DNA of 64,000 nt from assembly GCA_958510825.1 (NCBI GenBank), contig OY294048.1, forward strand, positions 25,810,300 through 25,874,299, written 5' to 3'. The notes under the pieces were generated by a model. The model saw only the letters and a program-made list of their open reading frames with translations. It had not been told where the DNA came from and made no database searches. Shown here piece by piece: positions 1-10,040 of this stretch. This stretch comes from Brachypterus glaber (lineage: Eukaryota; Arthropoda; Insecta; Coleoptera; Kateretidae). The stretch's first letter is position 1, and each line of letters starts with the position of its first letter. The translations under genes and the position numbers were made by a program.

Positions 1-505
1 TTGAGGCCCTGTCCGAATCTGAGGTCGGAATTTGAAAGTTACCTCCCATTTTCAACATAACCTCAAAAAACATTCTTTTCGCAATGATATGATATGTTTT
101 TTGTGGTTATGTTGAAAATAAGAGCTAAATTTAAAATTTCAACCTCTGATTCGGATTCAGCGGCTCAAAATACATAGGAATTGACTAGTCAAGTTCGTCG
201 GAGATGCAACTTTTTTGATTTTGTGTGGCTGTGTTATCTCCGCAACTAAAAGTCCGATCAAAAAAAGCTTTTTACAAAAGATTTTAAGTTTTTTGGGGAG
301 AATTAAACAAAACTAAAAAAAATATATGATTTCATTTAAAAAAAAAACAAAGTTGACCTTGAAACGACCTTGAAAACGTAAATATCCGTAAAAAAAAATA
401 AAATAAATTTGTTTCCTCAATTAAAATAAACGACTTTTGTCTGACATCTTTTTTTCTAAAATGCATGGTATTGGAGATATTTGAAAGTTTCAGGTTAAAA
501 AAAAA
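1..505. repeat. Foldback repeat, right half (cut by window edge)
   Basis: Positions 1-150 hold a hairpin core (AACCTCAAAAAACAT near 58 pairs with a diverged inverse near 100-120), flanked by CCGAATCTGAGGTC and its inverse GATTCGGATTCAG. The outer arm (160-505) contains GGCTCAAAATACATAGGAAT, an AAAGTTGACCTTGAAACGACC segment and an end reading ACACCCGGT. A second, more complete copy lies at 17215-17890, where both arms can be paired. The left arm of this copy lies outside the window. Non-coding, non-autonomous repeat. Confidence 0.75.
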
Positions 506-680
506 ACACCCGGTGTTTTTTTAACTTGAAACTTTCAAGTATCTCGAGAAATAAGCACTCTACAAAAAAATATCTAGAATCAAAATTTAATCATTCCTTG
601 GAGGATTTAAATTTTTGCTAAAATTAGTCCCCCTTCTCCCCTCTTCGTAGGAAGGGCGGGGGGTAACTTTGAAATCTTAA
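500..680. repeat. Second foldback terminus abutting the first
   Basis: Beginning at the shared CACCCGGTGT (about 499-508) the sequence runs outward again as GGTGTTTTTTTAACTTGAAA. This is the mirror image of the preceding end and resembles the left end of the copy at 17220. Two termini thus meet head to head. The rest (about 590-680, C/G-rich around 630-665) has no recognised content up to the mariner terminal repeat. Confidence 0.5.
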
Positions 681-681
681 A

Positions 682-2655
682 TAGGAACCCCTAGTTTTTA
701 TTTGCGATTCAGATTCTACAGCTAAAACTAAGTAGAATTTGTCTGAAACATTTTTTTCGAATCATGATAGATGGCGCTGTAATCGACGAAATTACATTTT
801 TTTCGATTTCTGCTACTGAGAACCTATGCATACGATTCTACAATTCGTTTGCAATTTATTTTATTGTAAATAATAAAAATTAATCTTAAAACAAATTTTA
901 TTTCCAAATTTCAAATTGCAATTAAAGTAATTGCTCAAAATGGTGGCCATCGACTTCAATACACTTATTAATCCGCATTTCAAATGACTGTTCACAACTG
1001 AGAAGTGTGTCTGCTTGAATTTCGGCACAAGCATTTTTGATTCGCTCAATCATATTCTCACGTGTGGTTGGTACTTGGCTGTAAACTTTGTCTTTGAGAT
1101 AGCCCCACAAAACGAAATCCGGCGAGGTAAGATCTGGTGATCTAGCAGGCCAATTAACCGGACCAGCTCTACCGATCCAGCGACCATTGAAATCACGATC
1201 AAGTATTTCACGTGCTAGCACCGAATAGTGTGCTGGACAACCATCCTTTTTGAAATCTGTTCTGTCGCACTTCCAAGTTCAAGTCTTCAAGTAATATTGG
1301 TAGTTCATTTTCCAAAAAGTCTTGGTACATTTCACCATTTAAGTTTCCTTCAATAATGTGAGGGCCAATGAGTTGGTTGCCAATTATTCCACCCCACACA
1401 TTGACAGTCCAAGGACGCTGGTGTTCAATTTGGCGAAGCCAGTGCGGATTTTCAACACTCCAGTAATGCATGTTGTGCCGTTCCGTGGGTTGTAAAAGAT
1501 GACTCGTCGGAGAACAATACGTACCGAAAAAAATTGGGTTTTTTTTTGTATTTTTCCACGTGCCCACTGACAAAAAGTTACCCGATTTTGGAAATCAAGG
1601 CAATGAAAATCTCGGTGTAAAGACACATGATACGGATGATATTTATTACGATTTAAAATTTTCCAAACGCTGCTCAGGGATAGTGTTTCGACGGGTTCTT
1701 TTTTTCGATTTAACATTTTCGTCAGTGGTAAATTGTTTGATAGTACGATAAAATGAAATACGTGACCGAATTCTATCCGGAAAACGCTGAGCGTAGAGAA
1801 TGACAGCATTATCAAGACTCCTGCCAGCTTCCTCATAAACCAGAATCATTTCAATTTTCTCTTGTGCAGTTAAATAGTCCATTCTGAAGTAGTATTAATA
1901 GTCTACTAACTTAACAGTGCAAGGGCCACTTGGACCAAACATGGTTTAACTTTATACCTGGATTAAATGGACGGTCAACCAATCAGAATGCAGTTATTTT
2001 TAACTTAAACTCAGATTAGATAGATTAGATTGGATGAGATAATCCCAGTTTAGGAGTTGGTGCCAGTGACCCTAACGAAAACAGGTCTTTTTGTTTGCGA
2101 AATAATGTTCGAACTGAGTAAAATGAGTTTTTTCTTAAAAACGTTTTTTTCTTTTGTACGTCTGTTCTGTCCTTTTTTTTTTGCTAAACCCCAAAACATA
2201 ACATAACAAACAAAACAAAAAAAAAACAAACGAAAACATTAAAAAAAACTAAGAAAAGAAATAACACAAACGTTTAATGTAAACCTAATAAAACATACAT
2301 TAAATTAAAAGCAGATTTAATCAAGAACTCCAATAAGTTATAAGAAGAAAATCGCGTTGACCAAGTATCCCAAAAAAACGCCTGTTCCTGGGTTACTATA
2401 ATAGTAGTTTTTTGACAAGTAATTTTTCAGTAATTGAATTATTGAGAAATAAAATTAGTTTTAAGACTAATTTTGATTATTTACAATAAAAAAAATTGCA
2501 AACGTCTTGCAGAATCGTATGCAAAGGTTAGTAGAAAAAGTCGAAAAAAATTGAAATTCGTCGATTACAGCGCCAACTATCCTGATTCGACAGACAAATC
2601 TTACGTATTTTTAGGCGTAAAATCCGAATCTGCAATAAAAAATAGGGATTCTCAT
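682..2655 (-). mobile_element. Tc1/mariner-superfamily element, DD41D type, decayed
   Basis: A transposase pseudogene is enclosed by long imperfect terminal inverted repeats of about 240 bp. The left one is about 682-925 and the right about 2420-2655; matching blocks include GATGGCGCTGTAATCGACGA on the left and its inverse near 2555-2575, and ATTTATTTTATTGTAAATAA with its inverse near 2475. The right TIR lies upstream of the gene. It appears to sit in the left arm of the palindromic MITE that continues at 2660. No clear target duplication was seen. The element is inactive because its gene is frameshifted. Confidence 0.8.
922..1882 (-). pseudogene. Mariner-superfamily transposase, frameshifted
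   Basis: Read from 1882 downward, the N-terminus (MDYLTAQEKIEMILVYEEAG, 1882-1823) is the helix-turn-helix start of a transposase family common in insects. The frame then shifts near 1650, again near 1510, and again near 1250. All three acidic residues of the DDE/D domain are still visible in one frame or another: FSDES (about 1498-1512), KKDGCPAHYS (about 1220-1250) and SPDLTSPDF (about 1110-1136). There are 41 residues between the second and third aspartates, so the spacing is DD41D rather than the DD34D of classical mariner, as described for rosa-like elements. The gene cannot make a full protein as it stands. Product class is confident; the subfamily is inferred from spacing only. Confidence 0.82.
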
Positions 2656-2659
2656 GATA

Positions 2660-3765
2660 CAATATGACAAAAAGTTCCTATAAACATATGTCTAAAAATG
2701 CGTCATAAGGGAGCTACGCTAAAAAAATCGGTTTTTATTTAATAACTCAGGACCCCTTTGAGAGATATTAACGAGGTTTTGCACGTGAATTAATCCTAAT
2801 AAGGCCCATCTTTGTATGTAATTTTCACGTACTTATTTAAACCAGGGGTGTGCGAAACTCCTTATCAGTTTTTTGTCCCAAACTTTTTTCTGTGTAACTT
2901 TTTTGCAATTTTATTTTTGAAATATGGTTCCTCAGGTCAAAATACATAAAAAAGGTACTCTTGTTGTAATACTGTAGGATTAACCGTTTTCGAGAAAATT
3001 CATTTGAAGGTGAAATTTCACGGTTCGAGGACGAAAAATTAAATACCAAAATGTCGAAAACCAAAATTTTAATGATGCAATGTTATTCTACATCAAAAAC
3101 TAAGAAAAAAAGTTTCCATACATGTAGGTCGAAAAAACGCTTTTAAAGCTACCATAGTCCTTTAAAAATGGTGCATATTTAGGAGACCATAGCTCCATTA
3201 GGATTAATTTTTGGAAGTACCTGTATATGAGGTTTTTTTCTTAGTGTTTAATGTACATTCGCCCTGCATCATTTAAAGTTTGGTTTTCAACATTTTAGTA
3301 TTTAATTTTTCGTCCTCGAACCGTGAAATTTTACCTTCAAATGAAATTTTCTCGAAAACGGTTAATCCTACAGTATTACAACAAGAGTACCTTTTTTATG
3401 TATTTTGACCTGAGGAATCATATTTCAAAAATAAAATTGCAAAAAAGTTACACGGAAAAAAGTTTGGGACAAAAAACTGATAAGGACCCCCCGTTTCGCA
3501 CACCCCTGGTTTAAATAAGTACGTGAAAATTACATACAAACATGGGCCTTATTAGGATTAATTCACGTGCAAAACCTCGTTAATATCTCTCAAAGGGTTC
3601 CTGAGTTATTAAATAAAAACCGATTTTTTTAGCCAATTTCAAAGGGGCGTAGCTCCCTTATGACGCATTTTTAGACATATGTTTATAGGAACTTTTTGTC
3701 ATATTTTATCATGTAGAATCACCTGTTAAAATTTCCTACGCTATTTCAAATACACCGTGTATAGG
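2660..3765. repeat. Large palindromic MITE
   Basis: The left arm (about 2660-3130) and right arm (about 3205-3720) are near-perfect inverted copies. For example ACGGTTCGAGGACGAAAAAT at about 3020 pairs with ATTTTTCGTCCTCGAACCGT at about 3305, and AAAAAGTTCCTATAAACATA at 2671 has its inverse near 3680. The outer end of the left arm is missing where the mariner element begins; the right arm runs on to about 3765 (ACACCGTGTATAGGG). Reading frames seen here (2837-3064 minus, 3323-3514 plus) are the same stretch read in each arm and are not genes. A relative with shorter paired ends is at 56265-56982. Confidence 0.8.
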
Positions 3766-4490
3766 GTAATGACAGGCAAAAAATTATTGAATTTAAAAAT
3801 AGTCGAGCGCCTTATGCTGGACGAATTTCAATGCACCACGCCTATGATAATTATGTATATCCGATCTCAAAGTGTAAGATCGAAAATCTCAAAGATTTAT
3901 GTCCCGGGTTCATAACTTTTTCATAAAGCCCAAGTAAGCCAATTGAAATTGTCTTTAATTAGGAATTGATACCTGCTATTTAATTAAATGAAAATTAAAA
4001 AAACTAATTTTAAAGTAAATACCGAAAAAAAAAAAAATCGAAGTCCAAAATCGTCATTTTGCCAACTTAATTTAAACATTTAAACTACGATATTTCTATT
4101 AAACGTACTATTTTACAGAGAAACAACTATTGAAATTATCTCTTCCCGTTTATAACAAAAGTATAAATAAATAAATTATACCACTTTAAACCCCTGTCCC
4201 TGGATTTAAGCATTTTTGTTATATTAATTTTATAATTATCCGCCCAAGCTTTTAAACTAAGTCAATATTAAAGGTAAACACATAATCATCCATAATGATC
4301 ACTTCTCTGTGTAGGTAGGTTCATGTTTTGTAGCTGATTTTGGTTCTTTTGAGTGAAAATTATTTTTGAATGCTCAAAAATACCGCGTACCTTTTTTAAA
4401 CGTAATTTTGCCAATAGTAGTTATCCGCAGGTACATGAGAAATACGCAACTTTATAAAAAATTTAATTTTTCCATCAAAAAGCCGGTAAG
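3766..4490. other. Intergenic, no recognised content
   Basis: AT-rich sequence between the palindromic MITE and element A. No coding region, repeat unit or RNA gene could be supported. The last four bases before element A (TGCA, 4491-4494) are its target duplication. Confidence 0.6.
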
Positions 4491-4494
4491 TGCA

Positions 4495-4682
4495 AGTTAA
4501 ATACACATTTCATGTATATTTTATTATTGCTTGTCAGCACATTCTATTATATATATAAACCAACATCATTATTGTAAACTCAGTCTTAATACATAATAGC
4601 TACCTGTAATTATTTTAATACCTGTAAGAATATAAAAATAAATTGTTTTTTTTTCGGAGTTTCCTTTTTGAAGTTCATAATT
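4495..4682 (+). repeat. Element A 5' LTR
   Basis: 188 bp, AGTTAAAT to CATAATT. It matches the 3' LTR at 11679-11863 apart from a CAG indel (4536 region), TTTTAATAC versus TTTGTATAC, and one T/C change. It is preceded by the TGCA target copy and overlaps the primer site by one base. Confidence 0.93.
4547..4642 (+). promoter_or_regulatory. Element A LTR core promoter and poly(A) signal
   Basis: A TATA box (TATATATATAAAC, about 4547-4559) stands about 30 bp upstream of an arthropod-type initiator, TCAGTC, at 4580-4585. An AATAAA at 4637-4642 follows. This order gives U3 to about 4581 and a short R/U5. The same motifs recur in the 3' LTR (TATA near 11732, AATAAA near 11818). Assignment rests on motif and spacing only. 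Confidence 0.65.
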
Positions 4683-4698
4683 GGCGCAGTCGGTAGGA
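4682..4698 (+). other. Element A primer binding site (tRNA-Ser type)
   Basis: TGGCGCAGTCGGTAGGA directly follows the 5' LTR. This is the primer-site form known from 17.6/297-like errantiviruses, which prime minus-strand synthesis with tRNA-Ser. It sets the orientation of element A as plus. Confidence 0.85.
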
Positions 4699-4841
4699 TA
4701 GTCACGAAGTTTCTATCGCAGAAAACTTTAGTAGTTCTTTCTACGAAGTGACTATTAAACGAACTTTCGAACTTTCGCGAATCATTTGGTGATAACGGAA
4801 AGTGGGAAATCTAAACCGAAGAAAACAAGGATTAGCTGTAA

Positions 4842-4870
4842 ATGAAGATGACCACATTGTTACTGTAAGT
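4842..4870 (+). promoter_or_regulatory. Element A leader mini-exon and 5' splice site
   Basis: An ATG at 4842 opens a short frame that runs into a strong donor, ACT|GTAAGT, with the intron starting at 4865. The gag start codon (4885) lies downstream, inside the predicted intron. Joining this exon to the acceptor at 9989/9990 keeps the codon phase and gives the env frame a short hydrophobic amino end of signal-peptide character. Errantiviruses such as gypsy and tom are known to express env from a spliced subgenomic RNA. The exact junction here is predicted, not observed. Confidence 0.6.
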
Positions 4871-4884
4871 CGCTTTATTTTCAT

Positions 4885-6356
4885 ATGTCAGACTCCTCTA
4901 TCCCTCCTAACAGATCCTTTAGTGAAACTGATAGTGATATAGAGCTTTTAGGAAACTTTTTTAATAATTTAGTTATATCAAATAGGAGAAGAAATAGAAA
5001 TTCTCATTCTAGGAATTTAGATAATTTTAGAAACCCTAAATTAAACCCGCTAACAATGGCTTTACCACAACAACAAGAACAACAACAACTAATTCAAATT
5101 CACAGTTTCTGCAAAATACATGCTGAAAAAATTCCCGACTTCGACGGGAATGTGGATGAATTAAAATTTTTTTTACGTGCCATTGATACGATATAGTTGC
5201 TAATTTTTTCGATAATAATAACCCACCCTGCTTACAAAATCAGGTTATTTTTAATACAATCGTAAGTAAATTACATGGCCCCGCTAGAGCGGTCATAAAT
5301 ATTATAGATGCGGATAATATAGACGATATTCGTAACGAACTAGTGCGTAATTTTAGCGACCCTAGGAATGAAAGTTGCTTATTAGTAGATTTAAATAATT
5401 GTAGACAAGCGCCCAACGAAAGATCAATGAACTTTTACGACAGGGTACTTAAACTCAGTAGTACCATATCAAATTACCTCGCGATCCACGAACAAGACGT
5501 TGACACGAGACGTATGAAATTAGATATTTATAACAAACAAGCAACGACAGTATTTTTATCAGGCCTAGGAAAACCTCACGGACCAATATTGCGTGCTTTA
5601 CAACCTGCTACAATGCGTGACGCATTGAATATTATAGAAGCCGAGGAAAACTCGCAATATTTTCTAAATGCCGGATACAACAATCAAAAAAGAAACATCC
5701 CCATTTCAAGACCAACTTTACAACAACACTTTCCCACCAACAGAAACTTTTCACGACCACAACAAAATTTTTCTAACCTTCAGCAAAACTATTCCCACAC
5801 CCAACAAAACTTTTCTCGACCAAACCAAAACTTTTCCCGACCACAACAAAACTTTTCTCGACCACAACAAAACTTCTCTCGTCCACAACAAAACTTTTCT
5901 TATCCCCAACCAGATTTCCAACAACCTCAACAAAGTTTTACACTACCACAACCCCAACACGCTACCTTTTTCCAACCACCCCCACCAACATTTCCCACCG
6001 GTCCTATTAACTTACCCCAACCAAGACAAAACGTACAGACAAGATTCCCTACAAATGAACAAGTTTTTGGGAAACCAAAAAATGTTTGGGCTCCAAACTC
6101 CCAAGTAAGGAAACTTGACTGTCCAACTCCTATGAGCACGACATCAAGACAATCTTTCAGCCAAAATAACCCGCGCCCTACAACCCATAACTGGGTTTCG
6201 GAAGAACTATATAACACGGAATATTTTAATCCCTCTGACGACGCAGCTGACCCTCCAGAACAACAAGCAGAAAACTACGAATACGAATATACTGAAACTG
6301 AAAACTGTTACGAACAGGATTTTCAGGAACTAATGAACCCCAACCAGACAACATAA
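4885..6356 (+). pseudogene. Element A gag, frameshifted
   Basis: The frame opens at ATG 4885 (MSDSSIPPNRSF), stops near 5196, and continues in another frame from about 5196 to the stop at 6354-6356. One indel near 5195 separates the halves. The central part (about 5110-5650) has the helical capsid-like character of errantivirus Gag and carries no CCHC knuckle, as usual for the group. The C-terminal third is very rich in Gln, Asn, Pro and Phe and contains 7-residue tandem repeats (about 5745-5930). The end is acidic and Tyr-rich. The protease frame overlaps the gag end in the -1 frame, suggesting programmed -1 frameshifting as in relatives. Product class is inferred mainly from position and composition. 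Confidence 0.8.
5745..5930 (+). repeat. 21-bp tandem repeat in element A gag
   Basis: About eight to nine units of 21 bp (consensus CAAAACTTTTCTCGACCACAA with drift) encode heptapeptides of the type QQNFSRP. The period is a multiple of three, so expansion does not shift the frame. Open frames in the other strand or phase over this region are by-products of the repeat. Confidence 0.85.
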
Positions 6357-6775
6357 TAGAACTAAACACGAATTTTGACAATCGCGCCCTTCCTTACATT
6401 CAAATAAGCGACCCACCCCTTAAACTTTTAATAGATACAGGTGCCACGAAATCACTCTTAAATCCGACAGTAGTACACCAATATTATAAAGATAAAATCT
6501 CCTTTGAACCCTTTTTAATCAAAACAGCAAATAATACCACAAAGCACGACACTGTAGTAACAACACACGTTTTCTTGTAATTCAACGAACCTGCACATAA
6601 TGAAATAAAATTCCATGTTTACAAATTCCACGATTTTTTCGACGGAGTTATAGGAATGGACATTTTTGAAAAATTAGGTGCTGACATATTTTTTTCACAA
6701 ATAAACTTACCACAAAAAACGCAAGCATACCCATTCAATATTTCAGATCCAACCCCCAAGTTATTTTAAAAAAGC
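6325..6775 (+). pseudogene. Element A protease region, interrupted
   Basis: In the frame -1 to gag, the sequence leads into a retropepsin active site, LLIDTGATKS (about 6425-6454), followed by the second conserved block with GVIGMDIF near 6648-6670. The retropepsin cuts the Gag-Pol polyprotein. A TAA at 6578-6580 interrupts the domain, and the frame ends again near 6770, where a shift leads to the RT linker. The catalytic D-T-G is intact. Confidence 0.82.
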
Positions 6776-6780
6776 TACTT

Positions 6781-7967
6781 TTGGGAAATAATGCCACAAG
6801 GATAAAAACTCCCAATGGCGAAATATTTATTCCTCAACAAAATATACAAAACTGCATTATTCCGGAAACTTTAACTATTGCTAAGGATAACTGGGCTCAT
6901 GTCGAAGTCCATAATAACCTTATCGCAGATATTAACTTTACACTAACCAGCCCTATTAAAGCCTTTCCCCTTGAAAATAATTTCGAATTATATACAGCCG
7001 ATATTTGTGAAATAAACAAAAATAAAATAGACAATTTCTAAGACAATATTAGAACCGATCACCTAAATTCAGAAGAAAAAACACGACTATTACATCTTTT
7101 AAAAAATTACGCAGACCTTTTTCACTCTGACCAAACTGATCTGACATTTACGAACCAAATTAAACACAGAATCAAAACACACGACGAAATTCCAGTCTAC
7201 ACAAAAACATACCGTTACCCATTTATTCATAAAGAAGAAGTTCATAAACAAATAAATAAAATGCTCAAAGAAAAAATTATTCGAGCCTCCAATAGCGCGT
7301 GGTCAAGTCCAATTTGGATTGTACCTAAAAAAGCGGACGCCACTGGAAAAAAGAAATGGAGAATCGTTGTAGATTACCGTAAAGTAAATGAAAAGACAGT
7401 CGACGACCGTTACCCGATACCCAACATTGCTGACATATTAGATAAACTCGGACGTTGCAATTATTTTTCTACTCTCGACCTAGCGAGCGGATTTCATCAG
7501 ATCGAAATGCACCCTGACGATATACATAAAACCGCGTTTAATGTTGAGAACGGTCACTACGAATTCCTTCGAATGCCGTTTGGATTAAAAAAACGCTCCA
7601 GCGACATTTCAGAGGATCATGGAACGAGTCCTTAATAACCTTCAAAACGTTATTTGTACTATACCTAGACGACATTGTCGTTTATTCTGCTTCCCTTCAG
7701 AAACACCTTGTAAACTTAAAGAACATTTTTGACAGACTTCGCGAGAACAACTTCAAAATACAACTAGATAAATGCGAATTTTAAAAAAAAGAAACAGCCT
7801 ACCTCGGACATATAATTACAACAGAAGGTATCAAACCCAACCCCGACAAAATCCGTGCAATAACAGAATTCCCTATACCAAAAACAAGCAAACAAATCAA
7901 AAGCTTTTTAGGTCTATTAGGCTATTACCGTAAATTCATACCAAACTTTGCAAAAATAACTAAACCA
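6781..7967 (+). pseudogene. Element A reverse transcriptase, frameshifted
   Basis: From 6781 a linker runs to a stop near 7039-7041 and then continues in the same frame to the RT core. [11 protein letters not shown] (about 7300-7332) and [13 protein letters not shown] (about 7357-7395) mark fingers motifs, and [15 protein letters not shown] (about 7468-7512) carries the first catalytic Asp. The frame breaks near 7595, just after PFGLK. In the next frame the catalytic YLDD box is intact at 7662-7673, a TAA stands at 7782-7784, and the thumb motif with FLGLLGYYRKFIPNF lies near 7908-7950. At least two stops and one frameshift make it non-functional here. Confidence 0.88.
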
Positions 7968-8642
7968 ATGCCTGCCTGCCTCAAAAAGAATTCAAAAATC
8001 GACTTAAACCCGACCTATGTTAAATGTTTCGAAACTTGCAAAACCCTACTCATCAACGACCCCATATTACAATATCCAGATTTCACCAAAGAGTTCAATA
8101 TAACCAGCGACGCATCTCAATTCGCAATATCAGGGATCTTTTCGCAAGGACCTCCAGAACAAGACAAACCAATAGCGTACGCATCGCGGACTCTAAACTC
8201 TGCAGAAATCGCATATAGTACCATCGAAAGGGAATTATTGGCAATCGTTTTTGCTACAAAATACTTCCGTCCCTATATTTTCGGTCGGAAAATAAAATTT
8301 TTCTGCGATCACAAACCCTTACACTGGCTTTTCTCTATAAAAGACCCCATATCTTCACGTCTTATACGCTGGAGACTACTATTAGAACAATACGATTTTT
8401 CTATACACTACAAGCCGGGGTCCTCGATTAGTCATGCAGATTGCCTCTCCCGTGTTAAGATCGACGAACACGAACTAAACACCAGCGACGTACACTCAAA
8501 TTACATAGAGGAATTTAGCGCACAACTCGAAAAAGAAACTAAGGAGAATGCAAATAAGACTATTTCTAATAAAGCCGACGACACATTTGATAACATATCC
8601 CTAATAGGAAACATTGACGAAAATCCCGACTTAACTGACTAG
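7968..8642 (+). pseudogene. Element A RNase H region (part of broken pol)
   Basis: An open stretch of 224 residues continues the pol polyprotein. The RNase H fold motifs are visible: NITSDASQFAISG (first Asp), TIERELLAIVFA (Glu), FFCDHKPLHWLF (Asp) and the closing HADCLSRV. The RNase H degrades the RNA strand during reverse transcription. The first residues of this stretch belong to the RT thumb/connection. A TAG near 8641 ends it before the integrase. The domain itself looks undamaged; only its context is broken. Confidence 0.87.
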
Positions 8643-10040
8643 CCTAGAGAACCCCATTCTAGAAATTCCCATATCAGAAACGCCCATAAATAATTTTAAA
8701 AATCAAATATTTCTTAAAGTCGTTTTACATTCACCCGCCCTTCCAAAATTATACCATCCATTTCAAAACAAATTAAAAACTATAATTAAAATATCAGAAA
8801 ATAATTTTGATAAAGAAATTATCAATATATTTAAAGAATTTACTACCAGTGGTAGAACTTACGCCATTAACATTGAAGAACAATATATTTCCAGACTATC
8901 TATAACACTTAAAAATACATTTAAAAATTCAGCTCTAAAAGCAATAATTTGTACAAAAATCCTGGAAGATGTTAAATCACAGGAAGAACAGGAAGAGAAG
9001 GTTAAATTTTGTCACGAAGGCAAAACAAACCACAGGGGAATATCCGAAACAGAAATACAAATTAAAAGAAAATATTACTGGCCAAACATCAGAAGCACCG
9101 TAACTAAATACATTAACAACTGTGAAATCTGCCAAATTTCTAAATACGACCGAAATCCTCCTAAACAAAAACTGGCAATTACCCCAACACCCAGTAGACC
9201 ATTTGAAATTATTCACGCTGATGTTTTTACTATAGAGAACCAAAAATTCCTTACCATTGTAGATGTTTTTTCAAAATACGCACAAGCATATACTATCGAA
9301 AGCTCTATCGCTACGGAAGTAATAAAAGCCCTCCTGATTTTTATGACACCACGGAACCCCGAAAATGATTACCACCGATAGCGGAACCGAATTTAAAAAT
9401 AATACTCTTCAAGACTTCACTGCTATGCATAAGATTACCATTCATTTTACAACCCCAGGCAACCCAAATTCAAATAGCCCCGTTGAACGGGTTCATTCTA
9501 CGATAATAGAACATTTAAGAATACTTCAAAAAACCAAAAGCAGCTTAAGTATATGCGACCAAATGTTATATGCAATTTTAGGCTACAACCACGCAATTCA
9601 TTCCGCCACCAAACACCCATAGACCTTATTAACGGACACGTAGACTCACGCACACCCTTCGATATAGATGTTAATAAAATAGTTTACACCAATTATATAA
9701 ACCAACACCGGGATTGTACAAAAGAACTTCACAAAAATTTAAACGAAACAATGCTAGAACAAAAAACAAAGTAATCGAAAAACAAAACGAAAAAAGACAT
9801 GAACCTTTAATATATAAACCAGGCATGAAGATATACCATAAAACACGCGCTCGTAATAAACTAAAACCCAAATTTAGGCCCAAGATCATTACAGAAAATA
9901 GAAACCTAACAATACAAACAGAAAACGCATATAATTATAGTAAAAATAACATTCAAAAACCACTAACTAATCAAAACATCCTTTTACAGGATACTCCTCC
10001 ACCTAACGGTCAGCTACCCTCAGGAAGTAAAGATAACTGA
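8643..10040 (+). pseudogene. Element A integrase, frameshifted
   Basis: The zinc-binding HHCC module lies at about 9007-9145 (FCHEGKTNHRG, then NCEICQ). The catalytic core shows HADVF (about 9217), then after a frameshift near 9340 TDSGTEF (about 9374-9394), and PVERVH (about 9480) with the catalytic Glu. Further frame changes occur near 9600 and 9720. The C-terminal part (9714-10040) is basic and ends in a Pro-rich tail that overlaps the env exon. Integrase inserts the cDNA; the 4-bp TGCA duplication is its product. All three acidic residues are present but not in one frame. Confidence 0.85.
9976..9990 (+). promoter_or_regulatory. Element A predicted env 3' splice site
   Basis: A pyrimidine-rich run ending TCCTTTTACAG|G (AG at 9988-9989) precedes the env frame and lies inside the end of pol, the usual place for an errantivirus env acceptor. 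Its phase agrees with the donor at 4864/4865. Confidence 0.6.

Noticed and set aside
5668..6108. Second protein encoded over element A gag
   Set aside because: Open frames in other phases and on the minus strand come from the 21-bp repeat, whose 3n period leaves all phases open.
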